DNA from: Cubamyces lactineus
Taxonomy: Eukaryota; Basidiomycota; Agaricomycetes; Polyporales; Polyporaceae
Direction of reading: 5' to 3'
NCBI GenBank assembly: GCA_022376465.1
Contig: JACDTU010000007.1
Location: forward strand, 62,001 to 126,000
DNA length: 64,000 nt
Positions 8,445-19,948 of this stretch are shown piece by piece. The notes below the pieces were generated by a model. The model ran no database searches. It was given only the letters and a program-made list of their open reading frames with translations, and was not told the DNA's origin. The stretch's first letter is position 1. Each line of letters starts with the position of its first letter. Made by a program: the position numbers and the translations under genes.

Positions 8445-8976
8445 TGTGGCTTCGGTTCGGCCTTCGGGTTTGTTTGCAGTTCGGTTCGATTCTTCTTGAG
8501 GGGTCTTCCCTACGGGTTCTGGTGCGGCTTCGCTTCCCTCCGGGTCGTGGTCGTCGTTCGAAGTTCTTGCAGCGTTCTCGCTTTCTGGTTCACTCTCCTC
8601 GAGTATCTCCGCCTGAGCTGGTCTGGGAGTAGTGAAGTCTACCGGGGAAGGTTGTTCTGGTTCTGTTCTCGGTTCCGGGGTGGCCGCTGGTTCCTCCGGA
8701 AGTTCGTCTCCAAGTGATATTTCGCGGTAGCGTCTTCGGTAGTCGGGGTCGATGTCAAGGCAGTTCCGCCAGGTGAGAGGGACTTCGGTGAAGTGCCAGG
8801 ACTTGTTCTTCCAGAAGACTTGTTGCCCTTCGTAGTAGACTAGCTTGGCTTCCTTGTCAACCGCAAATTCTTTCGGTATCGACGCCGTGTTGTTCGGTTC
8901 GGGGCCGCTCTGTCTTGAGCGGGTGTCGTGTGTCGAGATCTGGGTAGATCGACGGGTTCTGGTGAGCTCGACCTAA
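8445..8976 (-). other. Element B leader with an ATG-less open frame in phase with gag
   Basis: Between the 5' LTR and the gag ATG the gag frame is open throughout and looks coding. It includes the stretches VYYEGQQVFWKNKSWHFTEV and DPDYRRRYREISLGDELP, then an acidic Pro/Glu-rich part. No in-frame ATG, GTG or TTG exists. The start may be a non-AUG codon (an ACG at 8886-8888 is one candidate), may be supplied by splicing, or may have been lost by mutation. The sequence directly after the LTR (TTAGGTCGAGCTCACC) lacks the usual TGG of a tRNA 3'-end primer site. Confidence 0.55.
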
Positions 8977-9392
8977 TGTTACGACGAGCCTAGATCAGTC
9001 ACACAAGCGACGTCCCAGGGATCGGACCAGAGGTCTCCAGTAGTTCGAGTCGAGTAGAGGTTCAGAGGAATAGGCAATGGATAACCAGGTCGAGCTGAGG
9101 ATCCCGAGTGGATCCTCTGGTCTTAAATACAGGAAGAGAGACATGGACACGTCAGCGCCACGTAGGCGCCACGTACCGTGAGGGTCCAGTATAACTACGT
9201 AGAGTCAGGGCTGGGAATACAGATGATGTGGCGATGACGTGGCGGAAGGTGATAGGGTAGTAATACAACAGCCGTGTGAACCGGTGGGAAAGGGTGACGT
9301 GGCATGGGAAAGGATGACGTGGCATAACGGAGGCACGAGGGAGAGAGAGGAAAAGGAAACTGGGTGACCGTGACGTACTGAGCGTCGTAACA
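8977..9392 (-). repeat. 5' LTR of element B, complete
   Basis: The 416-bp repeat begins TGTTACGACG (at 9392, minus strand) and ends CGTCGTAACA (at 8977), a perfect 10-bp terminal inverted repeat. Its first 295 bp equal the 3' LTR at 1860-2154. It carries three TGACGTGG motifs in the U3 part and a TATTTAA-type TATA element further in. Confidence 0.92.
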
Positions 9393-9410
9393 CCTTCCAG
9401 ACAGCCAGCC

Positions 9411-9980
9411 ATGTATCGCAGCTTCTACTTCATGCTGCTCCTGCACGACATCATGGGCCGTGTCGTCTGGATCGAGCACCACCCCTGCCGCATCACATCC
9501 ATCGCCTTCTCCGACGACTGCTCCCGCGCGCTCGCAGGCAACGACATCGGCGAGCTGTTCGTCTACGACCTCTCCCAGCTCATCCCTGTCGCTTCCCCCC
9601 CTCCCCCTCCTCTCCCTCTTCCAGAATGGACGCTCAGGACGCCAAGCATGGGCTGGATCCAACTTGTTTCTTTCACCAACGACTGCCGCGGCATCATCAC
9701 CAACAGAAGCCATGCGTTTCTGTCTCCTCAACAGCGGCCTCTGCGCATACGCTCCCATCCTGCCACTCCCGCTCCCTCCGCCGCTTACTTCCTTGAGGAT
9801 GGATGGCTTTGGCGTATTGACCTTGACTCACATCCACGTCGCCTCTGCTGGATTCCCCTGCCGTTCCGACCTCTCGAGCATTGGAACGATTCACAAGGCT
9901 CCTGGTCCCCCAATGCACACATCATAGCAATCAGAACACAAGAATCCCGTCTGCTGATCTTGGACGCTTTACATTGCTGA
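9411..9980 (+). pseudogene. WD40-repeat protein fragment next to the element B insertion
   Basis: A 189-aa frame shows WD40-like strands (CRITSIAFSDDCSRALAGND, then GELFVYDLS; later HIIAIRTQESRLLILD). The Pro run SPPPPPLPLP lies between two blades. It starts 18 nt after the LTR end, and its frame is open back to the LTR. It therefore looks like the 3' end of a larger WD40 gene (for example the C-terminus of a NACHT-WD40 protein) whose 5' part lies on the other side of the retrotransposon, off the window. It could instead be a short expressed frame; there are only about 2-3 blades, too few for a propeller. Confidence 0.5.
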
Positions 9981-12900
9981 ACCTGACTACGAGTCGTTTA
10001 GCTGAAACCCCCCATCATATGTGTACTCACCTTCTGGCTCCCTTCTGCTCATGCGCGGATCCCATCAGACGTCCACCTCGTTGTGGTGTTCGGTCATCTT
10101 CTCCACTCTATCAGCCGGATCGTGCACATCTTTTGTAAGCATACCTTCAGTGCTCTCTCGATGTCACTCTCCAATCGACAGGGTTATCGTCTCGGGCCTT
10201 TCCATGCTGCTCCTCATCCAGCATTCAAAATAGGCGTCCACCCCTCTGCTCATCTGGCTGATGGTTGACCTATACAGGCCACTATCGAGGTGTTTCCATT
10301 GAATATGTTTGTCAATTCACTACAGGTCTTCTACTCTGCCGATTTTCTGTTTGTGTATATGTACTGACCGTATTCTCCTTGACATTTGAACAACGTTTAC
10401 ATCCGACAAACATGTCCGTCCTCGGAAATCCTCCAAATTGCTCCACACTGATATCGCATTGGTCCAATCGTTGTGGTTAAGTCGTTCTGACGCAGATCAT
10501 AACACAGAAACTGGACGCAACATCGAGATCGTGCGGTGCAGCTCTGGTCCCGACATTAGATGCAATGGCGGCGAAAATAGGTCTAGGCCGCCGCAACCTT
10601 CAAGTTCTAGCATCCATTGCTGACATATGTTTCCACGTCTGCGCATCCATCCATGCAACTCCATGGTGTAGATGTGCTCGCCATGATGTACGGTGCACAC
10701 CTGATGCCTGTGGGACTCGTTGTAGCCTGGTCAGAATGCATTGATCATACGAGAGCGTCACGACACAAGACACGATACGCACCGGAGGCCTGCGAAGAAG
10801 CGCCCGCTCCCGTCCCGGACTGACAAACACCACGAGGGCAGCGTGTCCGCGTCGCCTCCATCTCAATACACCATATCGTATATCGTCCATCCGCGACTAT
10901 TTCCACGCCAGCTCCTACAATCCGGCCCCGGCCGTCACTCCCAAAGTCTTACTCGCCATCCTCGCCGTCCCCAAACGGGATACCTGTGTCGCTGCTCCAT
11001 AGCCGGAGCCATCTCAACCTCTGCATAATCTGCCTGTGTCAGCGTTGGCAGATCAACCATGTGTTGAACTTCCAGGTTATCGGCTGTGCCGGACCGGGAA
11101 TGTGGACCTTGTGGCTGTGGCGCCTACAACGCGCACAGCATGGACTTTCTTCCTTCCTTTTACGGACTGCTTAGCATACGTACTGTAGTTGGACATTTGG
11201 ACATTCCCTCCATCTTTCCGTTGCGTTCTACACTGCTACGGATCCTTCCAGAGGGTTCTATACCTATGACACCATATGTTGCGATACTCGCACCATGGTC
11301 TTACTCATCGTACATAGCGATCACATGCCTCCTTTCTTCGCTTACTCATGGCACTCCTCTCTCAGTATATAAGGAGGACATTCTTCGCCCCTACTCTTCA
11401 GTCGTTCGCTCACAGACTGAAGAGTAAGTTTCTTCACTACCTATGCCTACATATGCAGTTGCTTACCAAGTACTTGTAGCTCTCTTGTGTCGCTTACAGG
11501 TACTTATACTATGCAATATAGTCGTTCGCTCACAGACTGAAGACTTTCTTGTGTCGCTTACAGGTCGCTCCCAGCCTTCTAGGTTCAGAAGTTCATCACC
11601 ATGCGCTCTCAGTAGGGAAGTGAGCCCGAGAGAGGAGGTGAAGTCGTCGCACGTGTGTGTGTGTGTGGCTGAATCGCTGTAGTTGCGTGGAGACGAATGA
11701 GTTATGACCGGTGAGAGTGCGTGCCGCGAGCGAGCGCGGCTGCACTCGCGATGGGATGTAGGGGTCTTCGAGAGCTCTAGGCACGAGACAGCATGTACAC
11801 ATCAGTCGGAGGTAGGGGAGATGGATCCGAAGGTGCCGGAGATGAGCATGGCGGTGTCTGAATCCTACGAATCTGCTCTCTTCTTCAATGTGGACACACT
11901 GAGGTTTTCGTACAGCCGTAGAATGAGAGGGGCAGCGAGTTGGTGGCGGAGCGACACCAGTCCGAGCACATACAATTTGGCCTACGCGCTGCCCTCGGGG
12001 GCAGATGCCACGAGCGTGCTCCTTACCGCTCTGGATGGCGGTAGATGGGTTTTGGGATGGCGGTAGGCCCTATGATTCGGTCTATTTAGAGCCCCTGCGG
12101 TTAGTTAGCAAAACGTTTGATCAGTAGAGCAGAAGACGTGCCAAGTTCCCCTGGATACGAGAAGGGGCTTACTCCGCGAGTATGTCCATAGTTCGAAGAC
12201 GCCCAAAGTGGGTTCTCGTCATCGTCATCAGCAAGCTGAATGCAAAACATGGCCATATGGGCTGAAATGGGCGTATACGCAGGATACCCAATCACAGCGA
12301 AGAGGATGATGAGAATATACCGCGAGCTCGTTCAGACCCTCTATACGACCATAGATGAGATAGACACGACGACGTCACGGTTCACTACGACAAGGACAGC
12401 CTACTTATAGAGAAGCCTTGATCGAGTGGGATAATGAGCAGGCGTGAGAGAGTGGGTTGATATTCGCAAGGTCTCCAGCAGAGAGGCGAGAAGCATTGTG
12501 CGAGCCAAGACAAGGGGCGATGAGTGCGTTGAGGTATGGAGCTGAGGAGCGGACAGCAGTCGGATGGAGAACTACTGAAGCGACGGGGCCTCGCGAGAAC
12601 AAGCGATGCTGCGGAAGGGCTGGGCACGGATGATCGCCGTCGGGACGAAACTTGTGCACTCGATTGTTCAAGTTGCACATGTGTATACCGGCGAGGCAGC
12701 CATATGTGGGATCATGAGGCGCCTAGAGGCATCGAGGAGCCCGAGGCTCACCGTGACCAATTGGCGAAGTCTTGCGCAACATCTCGTTCAGAGATTCTAT
12801 ACGCAATATGAGCGACTTGAGAGCTTCCGTTGATTCCCCATATTTCTATGAGTTTTAATTGTCAGTGCTAGCGAAGGAAGGCAGACGCATCGCGTCCTTC

Positions 12901-13669
12901 GCCCTTCCTACGATACTCGCCTTGCATTTATCTAGGGCGGTGAGAAGCGCCCCAACCGCCGCCTGCAGCGGTGGAAACGTTTACGACGAGCCCGCCAGGC
13001 AGACACGACTGTCGCCGTATGAACGTGTGAACCGCTTGCCATGGAATTTTGGTCCTACCACGAGGGTAAAAAGCTAGACTCCGATTCCGTGGATATCAGT
13101 GACAACTTCCATGTAGCGTCATGCGCTTGACCTCTATCAGCTCACCTTCGCTGCTCGGTCATGCCCGCAACTTGCTCAACTCACACCAACCGTACGCGTT
13201 CACCCGGTTGCCGATGAAACACGCAATATTAATCTTGCCATTCCATTGGTGCAAGGACCGCTAGAAACGCCTGCCAGTGCTGATGAGTGAACACTGAGCT
13301 TGACGAGACCAGTGCACATGTACAGAAGCGCAGGGGTGCAAGGTATGCATGAGGGCGCATCCTGGAGAACAATGATGGTCGCCGATGCGCAGTCAATATT
13401 TGTGGATGTTGTAGCATACCTTCCTGTCTTTGCTGCACTAGCCTACTGCTAAGACCAGAACAATAACATGGACACGCACATGTCGGTCGCGGGATGACAT
13501 AGTGACAAATATTACGTAAGCAACCGTAAAACGTACCAACTTCACCATGCGCGCCATGTTGCACCCGTTCAACACATCCTCCGCCGCTTCTCGAGTAATA
13601 TCTCGCAGAACGTTGCGCTTTGCTATCCTGTTAGCACTTGGCTCGCGCTGCTGCCTCCCTCTCGTTCCC
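9981..13669. other. Gene-poor stretch
   Basis: No frame here shows codon bias, a recognisable domain or consistent introns. The one structured spot is 11366-11543: a TATATAA box, a 12-bp perfect inverted repeat and splice-like signals (described separately). A short frame near 12250-12415 could be an exon relic, but I cannot assign it. Confidence 0.6.
11366..11543 (+). promoter_or_regulatory. TATA box, hairpin and partial direct repeat
   Basis: TATATAA at 11366-11372 is followed by the inverted repeat TACTCTTCAGTC (11392-11403) / GACTGAAGAGTA (11415-11426) around an 11-nt loop. The second arm runs into GTAAGT, a perfect donor. TTACAG-type acceptors follow near 11495 and 11560. The loop plus second arm recurs at 11521-11543. 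This may be the 5' end of a transcript with an intron, perhaps non-coding, as no ORF follows. Confidence 0.3.
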
Positions 13670-15164
13670 ATGCATCTGAAACGCCGCAGAGCAGACGCCA
13701 TCGACCCGGCTGAGCTCACCCCTTTCCTGTCCGCTTCTGGTCTCTCCAGGCTCAAGGAGCTTGACAAAGACGACGCCGCCCGCGTACTGGCCCAACTTCA
13801 GGTCCTCACAGACGTCTCCGACCGCGAAATCAAGAAAGCGAGAGCCACTTTACCTTCCTTCTCCGCCGCGACCTGGCAAGACCTAGCGGGCCAGTATGGA
13901 CTACCAACAAAGTACAACGCGCGGAAGCTCCATCAGCACCGTGTCTCTATGTGTTACTTACCTCCATCGTTTCACACCGAGCTATTTGTATCATCCTGGA
14001 GAGCAGCCGATGTGTACATGGACAAGATCTATCAGAAGCGGGAGGCGGCTAGAGTGCGTGTGCTTGAGCCTGTACGTACGTCCTTCGATAACGCTTGGTA
14101 AACTGCAAGACATGACGGTGCTGGTGTATCAGTACATTCTCCCATTGATCGCTCTATTCCATGGACGCGTCGTGGATAAACCTGAAGATCCGATGCCCGA
14201 TACCGAGGAGACTTCAGGTGGCGAGGTTGAGCACGAGGTATGTCTGTATATGCATAACTCTCCGTCGTGGTAGCCACCAATGTCTCGGCGGCCACACGCC
14301 TTTTCAGGTCTTCGCTATCGGCGATGCTCTCTTCTTCGTGATCGAAGTCAAGCTCCTCGCACCCCAAGAAGAGCGAAACGCTGCCCAGTTGTTCATGGAA
14401 CTGTTGTGTAGGCCTTCAAAGGGTGCTCACGAGTCCAGCCCATCTCACGTGTGTCTTCCATTTCTGCAGCTGCCGCCAGAAGCAATCAAGACACGCGGAG
14501 AAAGGTCCGTGTCTATGGCCTCCTCACCGATCTCAGCCGCTTTGCATTCTTCTCGTACGATCCCGTAAGACAACGATTCGCCTTCGATGAGGAATTTGTC
14601 GCCGATGGCCCACGAGAACAGTTCCTCACTCGCATGATACCCGGTGCGCCGTTCACTGCAGCTACCAAGGTCAATTCATGCTCATGATCGCTTGGGTATG
14701 CAGTAACGAACAAGATATTCAGTGTGTTACTCGCCGGATACATTGAAGTGCTACAGACAACCCCAGAGGACGAGGTACGCAAAGCCCAGCACATGAATAG
14801 AACAACGAGACCGACTGTAAAACAGTCCGCCGATGGAGACGGAGATTCTAGGCTGGCATTGCAGCTCGCATATGAAGCGAAAGCATGCCTAACGGAGGGC
14901 GCCAGTGACTGTGCTGCGCTCGAAGCGCGCGGCAGGGAGGGCTTGAGGAAGCTAGAACAGAGGTGGGACTATCCGTATGTTTCCTTGTTAGTACGGCTAT
15001 GTTCACACCTGTCGCACAGCGTACTAGCCGTCCCTCGCGGCACGGACGCGTACATGGACGTGCAGGAGCCGAAATCGGCGGAGGAGCTCGCAAGCCTAGC
15101 CGCAAGGTTGGTCCGAGAATGGCACGAGAAGAGAGCCCGCCCGTCTTCTCTGTCGGGTTCATGA
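13670..15164 (+). CDS. Conserved fungal protein of unknown function with an ExK motif, six exons
   Basis: Exons 13670-13940, 14007-14071, 14133-14237, 14308-14407, 14470-14643 and 14704-15164 join in phase to 391 aa. All introns are 60-70 nt with GT..AG. An optional 45-nt in-frame intron (14975-15019) could shorten it by 15 aa. The N-terminus (AELTPFLSASGLSRLKELD) is helical. The middle reads AIGDALFFVIEVKLL: D153, E160 and K162 fit D-x6-E-x-K, as in PD-(D/E)xK nuclease folds. Then VRVYGLLTDLSRFAFFSYDP and FSVLLAGYIEVLQ follow. I remember this type as lineage-specific in mushroom-forming fungi, but cannot name a domain. An upstream in-frame ATG at 13547 would add 41 residues. Confidence 0.7.
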
Positions 15165-15705
15165 CCGACATGACTCGTGGTATTGTTGTACATGAACTGC
15201 TCCTTGTGTATTTGTATGCTCAGGCTGATTGCTTCGGAGTCATGTCGCCCGAATCATCACCAGACGCACATACTTGGAGACTCGGCCACGGCTATCGTGA
15301 GGACATGCGTCGAGCTTGGCAGATCTCTGTACTCTATCCTCAGCCGGCCGGCGCGCCCATGCATATGCGACATCTCAGGCTTCAAAGTCTGCCATTGGCT
15401 TACCAGTATCGATGCTGTTACTAACTCGTGCACGTTCCGTCGGGGCCGACTTGTTATTCCTTGCTGTCGAGTCGATACTACGCATCTCGGTACTCTGCTG
15501 TCTCGATGTCTGCGAACTCAGGATCACACGTTGAAGACTAGGCGCCATTGTAGAGCCCTGACCACTCACGCCACCGACTCGGGTTCGGAGGCTCTCGCTG
15601 AAGCACAGCCTGATACAACGTAGTATGTACTTGATAAGACAAAAATCATCTGGTCAGACGCTCACACTTGCATGGAGCTAGCCCACAGCACAGGATCACC
15701 GTTAA
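15165..15705. other. Intergenic, nothing recognised
   Basis: No coding frame, RNA gene or repeat could be supported here. Confidence 0.5.
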
Positions 15706-16547
15706 TCAATCGTGCGCGAACACGGACGGTAAATGAAGCATTGGGTCCCTCATCGCCTGCAAGAACTGCGGTGAGAAATGCTGCTGGTCGAACGTGAACT
15801 CCTGGCTCGGCAACCCAGGCGCCCGGCGCCCATCTCCGCGCCCGCCCCTGCTGCTGCTGGTGCAACAGCTTGTACCACCCCAGTACTGCCGGGCGCCGTC
15901 ACCCCGCCCGCGCTGGGTGGCAAAGGGGCTGAGACGTGCGCGCTCGCGACGCCGACGTCCGCCGGTGGTTGGTCCATGACGGGCCACCACGAGTCGTACC
16001 CGGGCGTGACATATCCCGTGAAGGGCGCTGCTCCGTCGTGGTGGAGCTGTCCGTGGTGCCGGTGAGACTGTGGTTGTGGTTGTCGCCGTAGCTGTGGCTG
16101 ATGGTGCTGGTGAGTAGGATGGCGGGTGTGGCTGTGGCGGAGGGTATGCCTGTGCTGTAGCGTGCTGTGTTTGGGCCCGCGAAGAGGGCGCGACGTGTAT
16201 CCGGATGAGGATGGGATTGGGCATGAGCTGGACGTGCATGAGTCTGACCAAGGTGCTGTGCGATGGCGGGGACAGCAGGAGGGATTGATGAGTGGTGCAC
16301 GGGCGGAACGCCCAGAGACGGCTGGATCGACGAAGGCGCCATCCGAAGAACGGCAGGTGCGCTTGCTTGGGAAGGAACAATGGGGCCATCGTAGACCTGA
16401 TCGTGCTCGAACGCGACCTGCGCAGGACGCTTCTGACGACGATTTGCCCCACGCCCCGTCGCATTCGCAGAAGCGTGCGCCTCGTCGGCGCGAGTGAGCG
16501 CGTAGAGTCGGATTTCCGTACTGACCTTCTTCCACCATGTTCAACAC
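15706..16547 (-). CDS. Possible low-complexity protein (frames not resolved)
   Basis: All three minus frames are open over long stretches because of GC-rich, repetitive sequence. The most protein-like pieces change frame. One is a segment with YALTRADEAHASANATGRG near the 5' end. A second, near 15960-16030, reads FTGYVTPGYDSWWPVMDQPP. The third is the C-terminus FTFDQQHFSPQFLQAMRDP ending at 15706. Two unrecognised introns would connect them. It would be a Pro/His/Ser/Thr-rich protein of the sort seen in transcription regulators, without a DNA-binding domain that I can see. The exact structure is uncertain and it may be non-coding. Confidence 0.3.
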
Positions 16548-17092
16548 CGCGACCTCATGACATGCCCCAGGCTTCTGCCTAACGTCATCCTACACTCCGG
16601 AAGAGAAGTATATAGCCGACGTGCAACTATGCGAGTGCTCATATGATGTGAGCAGACACTTTCAGCACTTCGTTTGCTCCACTTGGCGCTACATCTTCCG
16701 TCTCAACGTACAGGTGTGCTCGATCGTGCCCCCCTTGGGTGACAAGCTATCAAAGGGCAGCCGCTCTACATCGATTGAGCGCTCGACAACTATGGCTGTT
16801 GTACCGGTACGCAACATGTACCAAAACTCCTTGCTGAACGACAGGAAGCGTGACCAGTCGAGCAGACGTCGGACTCCATGTTTACCACAAACTCGGACTC
16901 GCTTGCATACACAGGTTACCCTAGATGACAAGGTCCCTGTGCTTAGGGCCCCCGGTATGGCTCGTCGTCAGCAGACCTTCAAGCAGCGCAGGAGCTGTCA
17001 ACGAAAAGCGCTTCACGTCCGTGAAAGCGAAGAGTAGGACGCTGGTTCTGAGAGGAGTTGCCCAGCTTCCTCGAATATCCCACAACTACTGC

Positions 17093-17100
17093 TATATAGA
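17093..17100 (+). promoter_or_regulatory. TATA box of peptide-precursor gene 1
   Basis: TATATAGA lies about 149 bp upstream of the ATG at 17242. The 16548-17092 stretch upstream shows no gene. Confidence 0.45.
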
Positions 17101-17241
17101 TGGTCGTTAACTTCAGCTCTTGGCAGGCAGCCAGTCCCTCTTCGTAGTGGGTCATCGGTCTACAGGAACACCGACGCGTCCCTGCTAAATTCCCTCCCCT
17201 ATCCCTTGTCGTGAGTCAGCAAGCACACCACGCACGCCGCC

Positions 17242-18540
17242 ATGGTTGCCATTCGTACCTACGCCTTCTCTGTGCTACTCCTGCACGTTCTCGCTGCGAT
17301 CACGGTGACGGTATGTACGATCCCATATGCATTTGCCGATACACTCGCCGATCGATAACTAAATCACATTAATGTATTCATGGATTAGTTGTCGGCCGCA
17401 GTGACCTCGGACGATGTTGTCCGCGCCCGACTAGCATTGGAGCAACAAGACCTGAAATTTCGCAAGACAGACGCGCATACATACGAGATGCTCATCGATC
17501 AGGACGAAGAGCGCCGCATCGTCGAGCTGCTCGGGCCCGACTACCTCAACGTTGGGCTAGTCTCCACAAGGGTTACAGGCCCGCCTCGCCACTGCCCTGT
17601 CTGTGGAAAGGCAACCGAGTTTGTCGATTGGTGGGTTCCGTGTTCCTTCGCGAACGAGTTTACTCTGAAGCGTAGCTAATCGCCTTTCACGCATGTTCAG
17701 GGTCTTCACTGCACTCGCTCGGGGAATCCATTCGCCCGAGTTCATTGTTGAGTCTCTCAAGCTAGGAAACTCGCCAAAGAAGCTTGAGCACGACGTCTAC
17801 TGCTCTAGCTGCGGACGCTTAACCAATTTCCGCGACGCGACTGGCGAAGAGGGGGGTGCACCATACCTTGCTCTTGCTACGGTACGCCCGCCATCTCTCC
17901 TTCCGGAATGCGCGTTCCTCGTTAAACACGGGTACTTGTAGCCGTATGATCAGGCTACGCGCACGTTCGGCGAGAACGCGTACAAACGGGATGCCACGAA
18001 TCAACCAGCAAAGGTAGTTCCCATCACCCGATGTCTATGCAATGGTTATAATGCTAAATTTGCGCAATCCAGCGCGCTGAATCTGATGACACAGACACCG
18101 ACATAATCAACGAAGCGTCCGATCTGCATAGTCGTGACCATGTCGGTTGGTTCTCTGAGTGGATCCCGCCACGAGACGTGCCCGAAAGCGCTGCAAAGAG
18201 CCTCTTCGCGGAAACCTTGCAGCCAGCCAACGAAGATGCGGAGCCATCTCTTGGAGGCCCAGGTGCATGGCACTATCCGTGGGGGAGAAAGCGCGACGAC
18301 GAGGAACCAGTAGTCTCTCCTGCCAAGACTATCGGTTGGCACCCACTTTGGGACAGGAAGCGCGACGAGCCGGAGTCGGTTTCTGTGTGGATAGGTCGAT
18401 GGATCCAGAAGCGGGGCGAAGGGACCGAAAACATGGTCTCAGAGCTCATCGGCGAAAATAACAAGCGCGACGACAACTCCGTTGACACACCGGACCGATG
18501 GGGTACAGCGTGGCTCAACGTTGGGAAATCGGGGGAATGA
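17242..18540 (+). CDS. Secreted repeat-peptide precursor 1 (Kex2-type sites, five W-x3-W units)
   Basis: Exons 17242-17310, 17389-17630, 17701-17881, 17942-18013 and 18073-18540 join in phase to 343 aa. Residues 1-23 form a signal peptide (MVAIRTYAFSVLLLHVLAAI). Residues about 35-165 form a domain shared with the next gene, with CPVC and, about 45 residues on, CSSC; it may bind zinc. The C-terminal part has W-x3-W at residues 214-218, 254-258, 277-281, 294-298 and 331-335. Three of the five are followed within two residues by Lys-Arg. The residues around the tryptophans differ in every unit. The likely role is a secreted precursor cut by Kex2 in the Golgi into several different short peptides. 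Mature peptides and any modification are inference. No modifying enzyme is recognised nearby. Confidence 0.85.
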
Positions 18541-19838
18541 AGTTCTTGCTTCGGTAATCTCCTTTCTGAGTCGGGAGCAGCCATCAATTTCTTAGGTAGG
18601 ATGCGAGAAGCGCAGACTCTGGGGTAGACGAGCATGCGCGGTGTACGATAGATATCTTGTGCGCTTGTAGCATAAGCTAGAGAGTAATCCCTAGCTTGTA
18701 TTGTTTGAGACTCTGAGTCACACGAACAATTGAAATTGATGCTCGCCCCCTGCCAGTGCTGCTTGCGACTTCCGAGCCTATCATACTACTAGTAGTATGC
18801 CTCCCTCCTCACCGATGTCTGCAGCTTGCATCCGCGAGCCTCAAACTTGTGTCAGTGTGCATGGTATCATGACTACCATATAGGGAATGACACCCGGATG
18901 AACGACGACGCTGCGCGCTAAGCTTTCTGATGCGCCGTTTTGTCAGGGCCTACAGGATCGCCATGGACAATGGACAGCAGACCGTACCTCGATACTCGAA
19001 CATGATGCCACTTGGGAGCTCAACTTCATCCTCAGATGCTGCACTGGAATTCAACCAGATCCTATCACAGCCTATGCTTTTGGTCACTGGTGAGCCGTGA
19101 CGGATGCGGAGTTCTGTTGGCCTTCAGGCCGACTTGTTGAGAGATGATAGTGAAAGGGCGAACGCGCCTGACGAAGGCGTCCCGACGTTCTCCAAACGCA
19201 ACGAGGTCGCCTCCTACTTATTTCTGACCACAGAGTTGACTCGTGAGGCGCGACGGAACCCCGAGCCTGGACGCTATGCCGTTGGATGATAACACAAAAT
19301 GTTGTGCATCTGATTCTGTCACATCATGGCTAGAGAAGGCCGTCACTTTCGTAAGTACCTGAGTCTCGTGGAGCTCAAGTCAACGTCCTCGTTTCATGTC
19401 CTGAACTGCGATCTTTTTCTCCGTAGACAATCCCTCGCACGAACGGGTAGGTCATCTAGCACTCGGCCAGCACGTATACGTACTAAAACTTATCATGTCT
19501 CGGCAGACTCTGCAGGCATTTCGTCATAGGGGCCGACAGCCGACAGATCCACCATGGTAGCATACGGCTGTACGGTCGCATTGGGCCGCCCACGGGGAAG
19601 GACCGGTGACACTGATAACCAGATACTCCATGAGCCCACTCATAGTCAGTAGGTTCGTGTTGTCTGTGGACTTCCCAGCATGCTGCCCGGCGGCCATCGC
19701 CAGCCGTTCAAGCCCAACCATCAGACCTATGATCTGATAGGAATAGCGCTGCTCGAAGTCGGCGAAAATAGCAACCAAAACGCCTGCTCTGAGAGTGGCC
19801 GCTGAATGCCTTTGAGTAGATATAGAGATGGCTGGCAC
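18541..19838. other. Spacer between the two precursor genes
   Basis: About 1.3 kb without a convincing gene. I looked for a third, decayed copy of the precursor family (CxxC domain, KR-flanked units) and saw none. Confidence 0.5.
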
Positions 19839-19845
19839 TATAAAG
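19839..19845 (+). promoter_or_regulatory. TATA box of peptide-precursor gene 2
   Basis: TATAAAG lies 110 bp upstream of the ATG at 19949, a normal distance for a fungal promoter. Confidence 0.5.
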
Positions 19846-19948
19846 ACGGCCATGGACAGCAAAGATCTGGCAAGCGGCTAGTCGCTCTCGCAGAGTTCCT
19901 GTTCTCCTGCCAAACGTCCAATCTCTTCCCTCTTGCGGCGTAACGGCC

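Larger units (their letters stand above)
1860..9392 (-). mobile_element. LTR retrotransposon B: Ty3/gypsy chromovirus with three extra 3' ORFs
   Basis: Right to left: 5' LTR 8977-9392, gag 7443-8444, pol in a -1 frame (protease, RT, RNase H, integrase, chromodomain) 3599-7446, a three-ORF block 2204-3592, a polypurine tract 2155-2165, then 295 bp of the 3' LTR (1860-2154). The visible 3' LTR appears identical to the matching part of the 5' LTR, indicating a recent insertion. One single-base deletion in RNase H breaks pol. The 3' LTR is interrupted by element A. One copy of the target duplication would be 9393-9397 (CCTTC). Confidence 0.92.

Noticed and set aside
9195..9758. 187-aa minus-strand frame across the LTR border
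   Set aside because: It spans LTR and WD40 DNA in the wrong frame and has no domain; the opposite-strand frame looks like protein.
16621..17037. 138-aa plus frame upstream of precursor 1
   Set aside because: No codon bias, no domain, no supporting splice pattern.
19104..19529. Two short frames between the precursor genes as a third family member
   Set aside because: They lack the signal peptide, the CxxC pairs and KR-flanked units.
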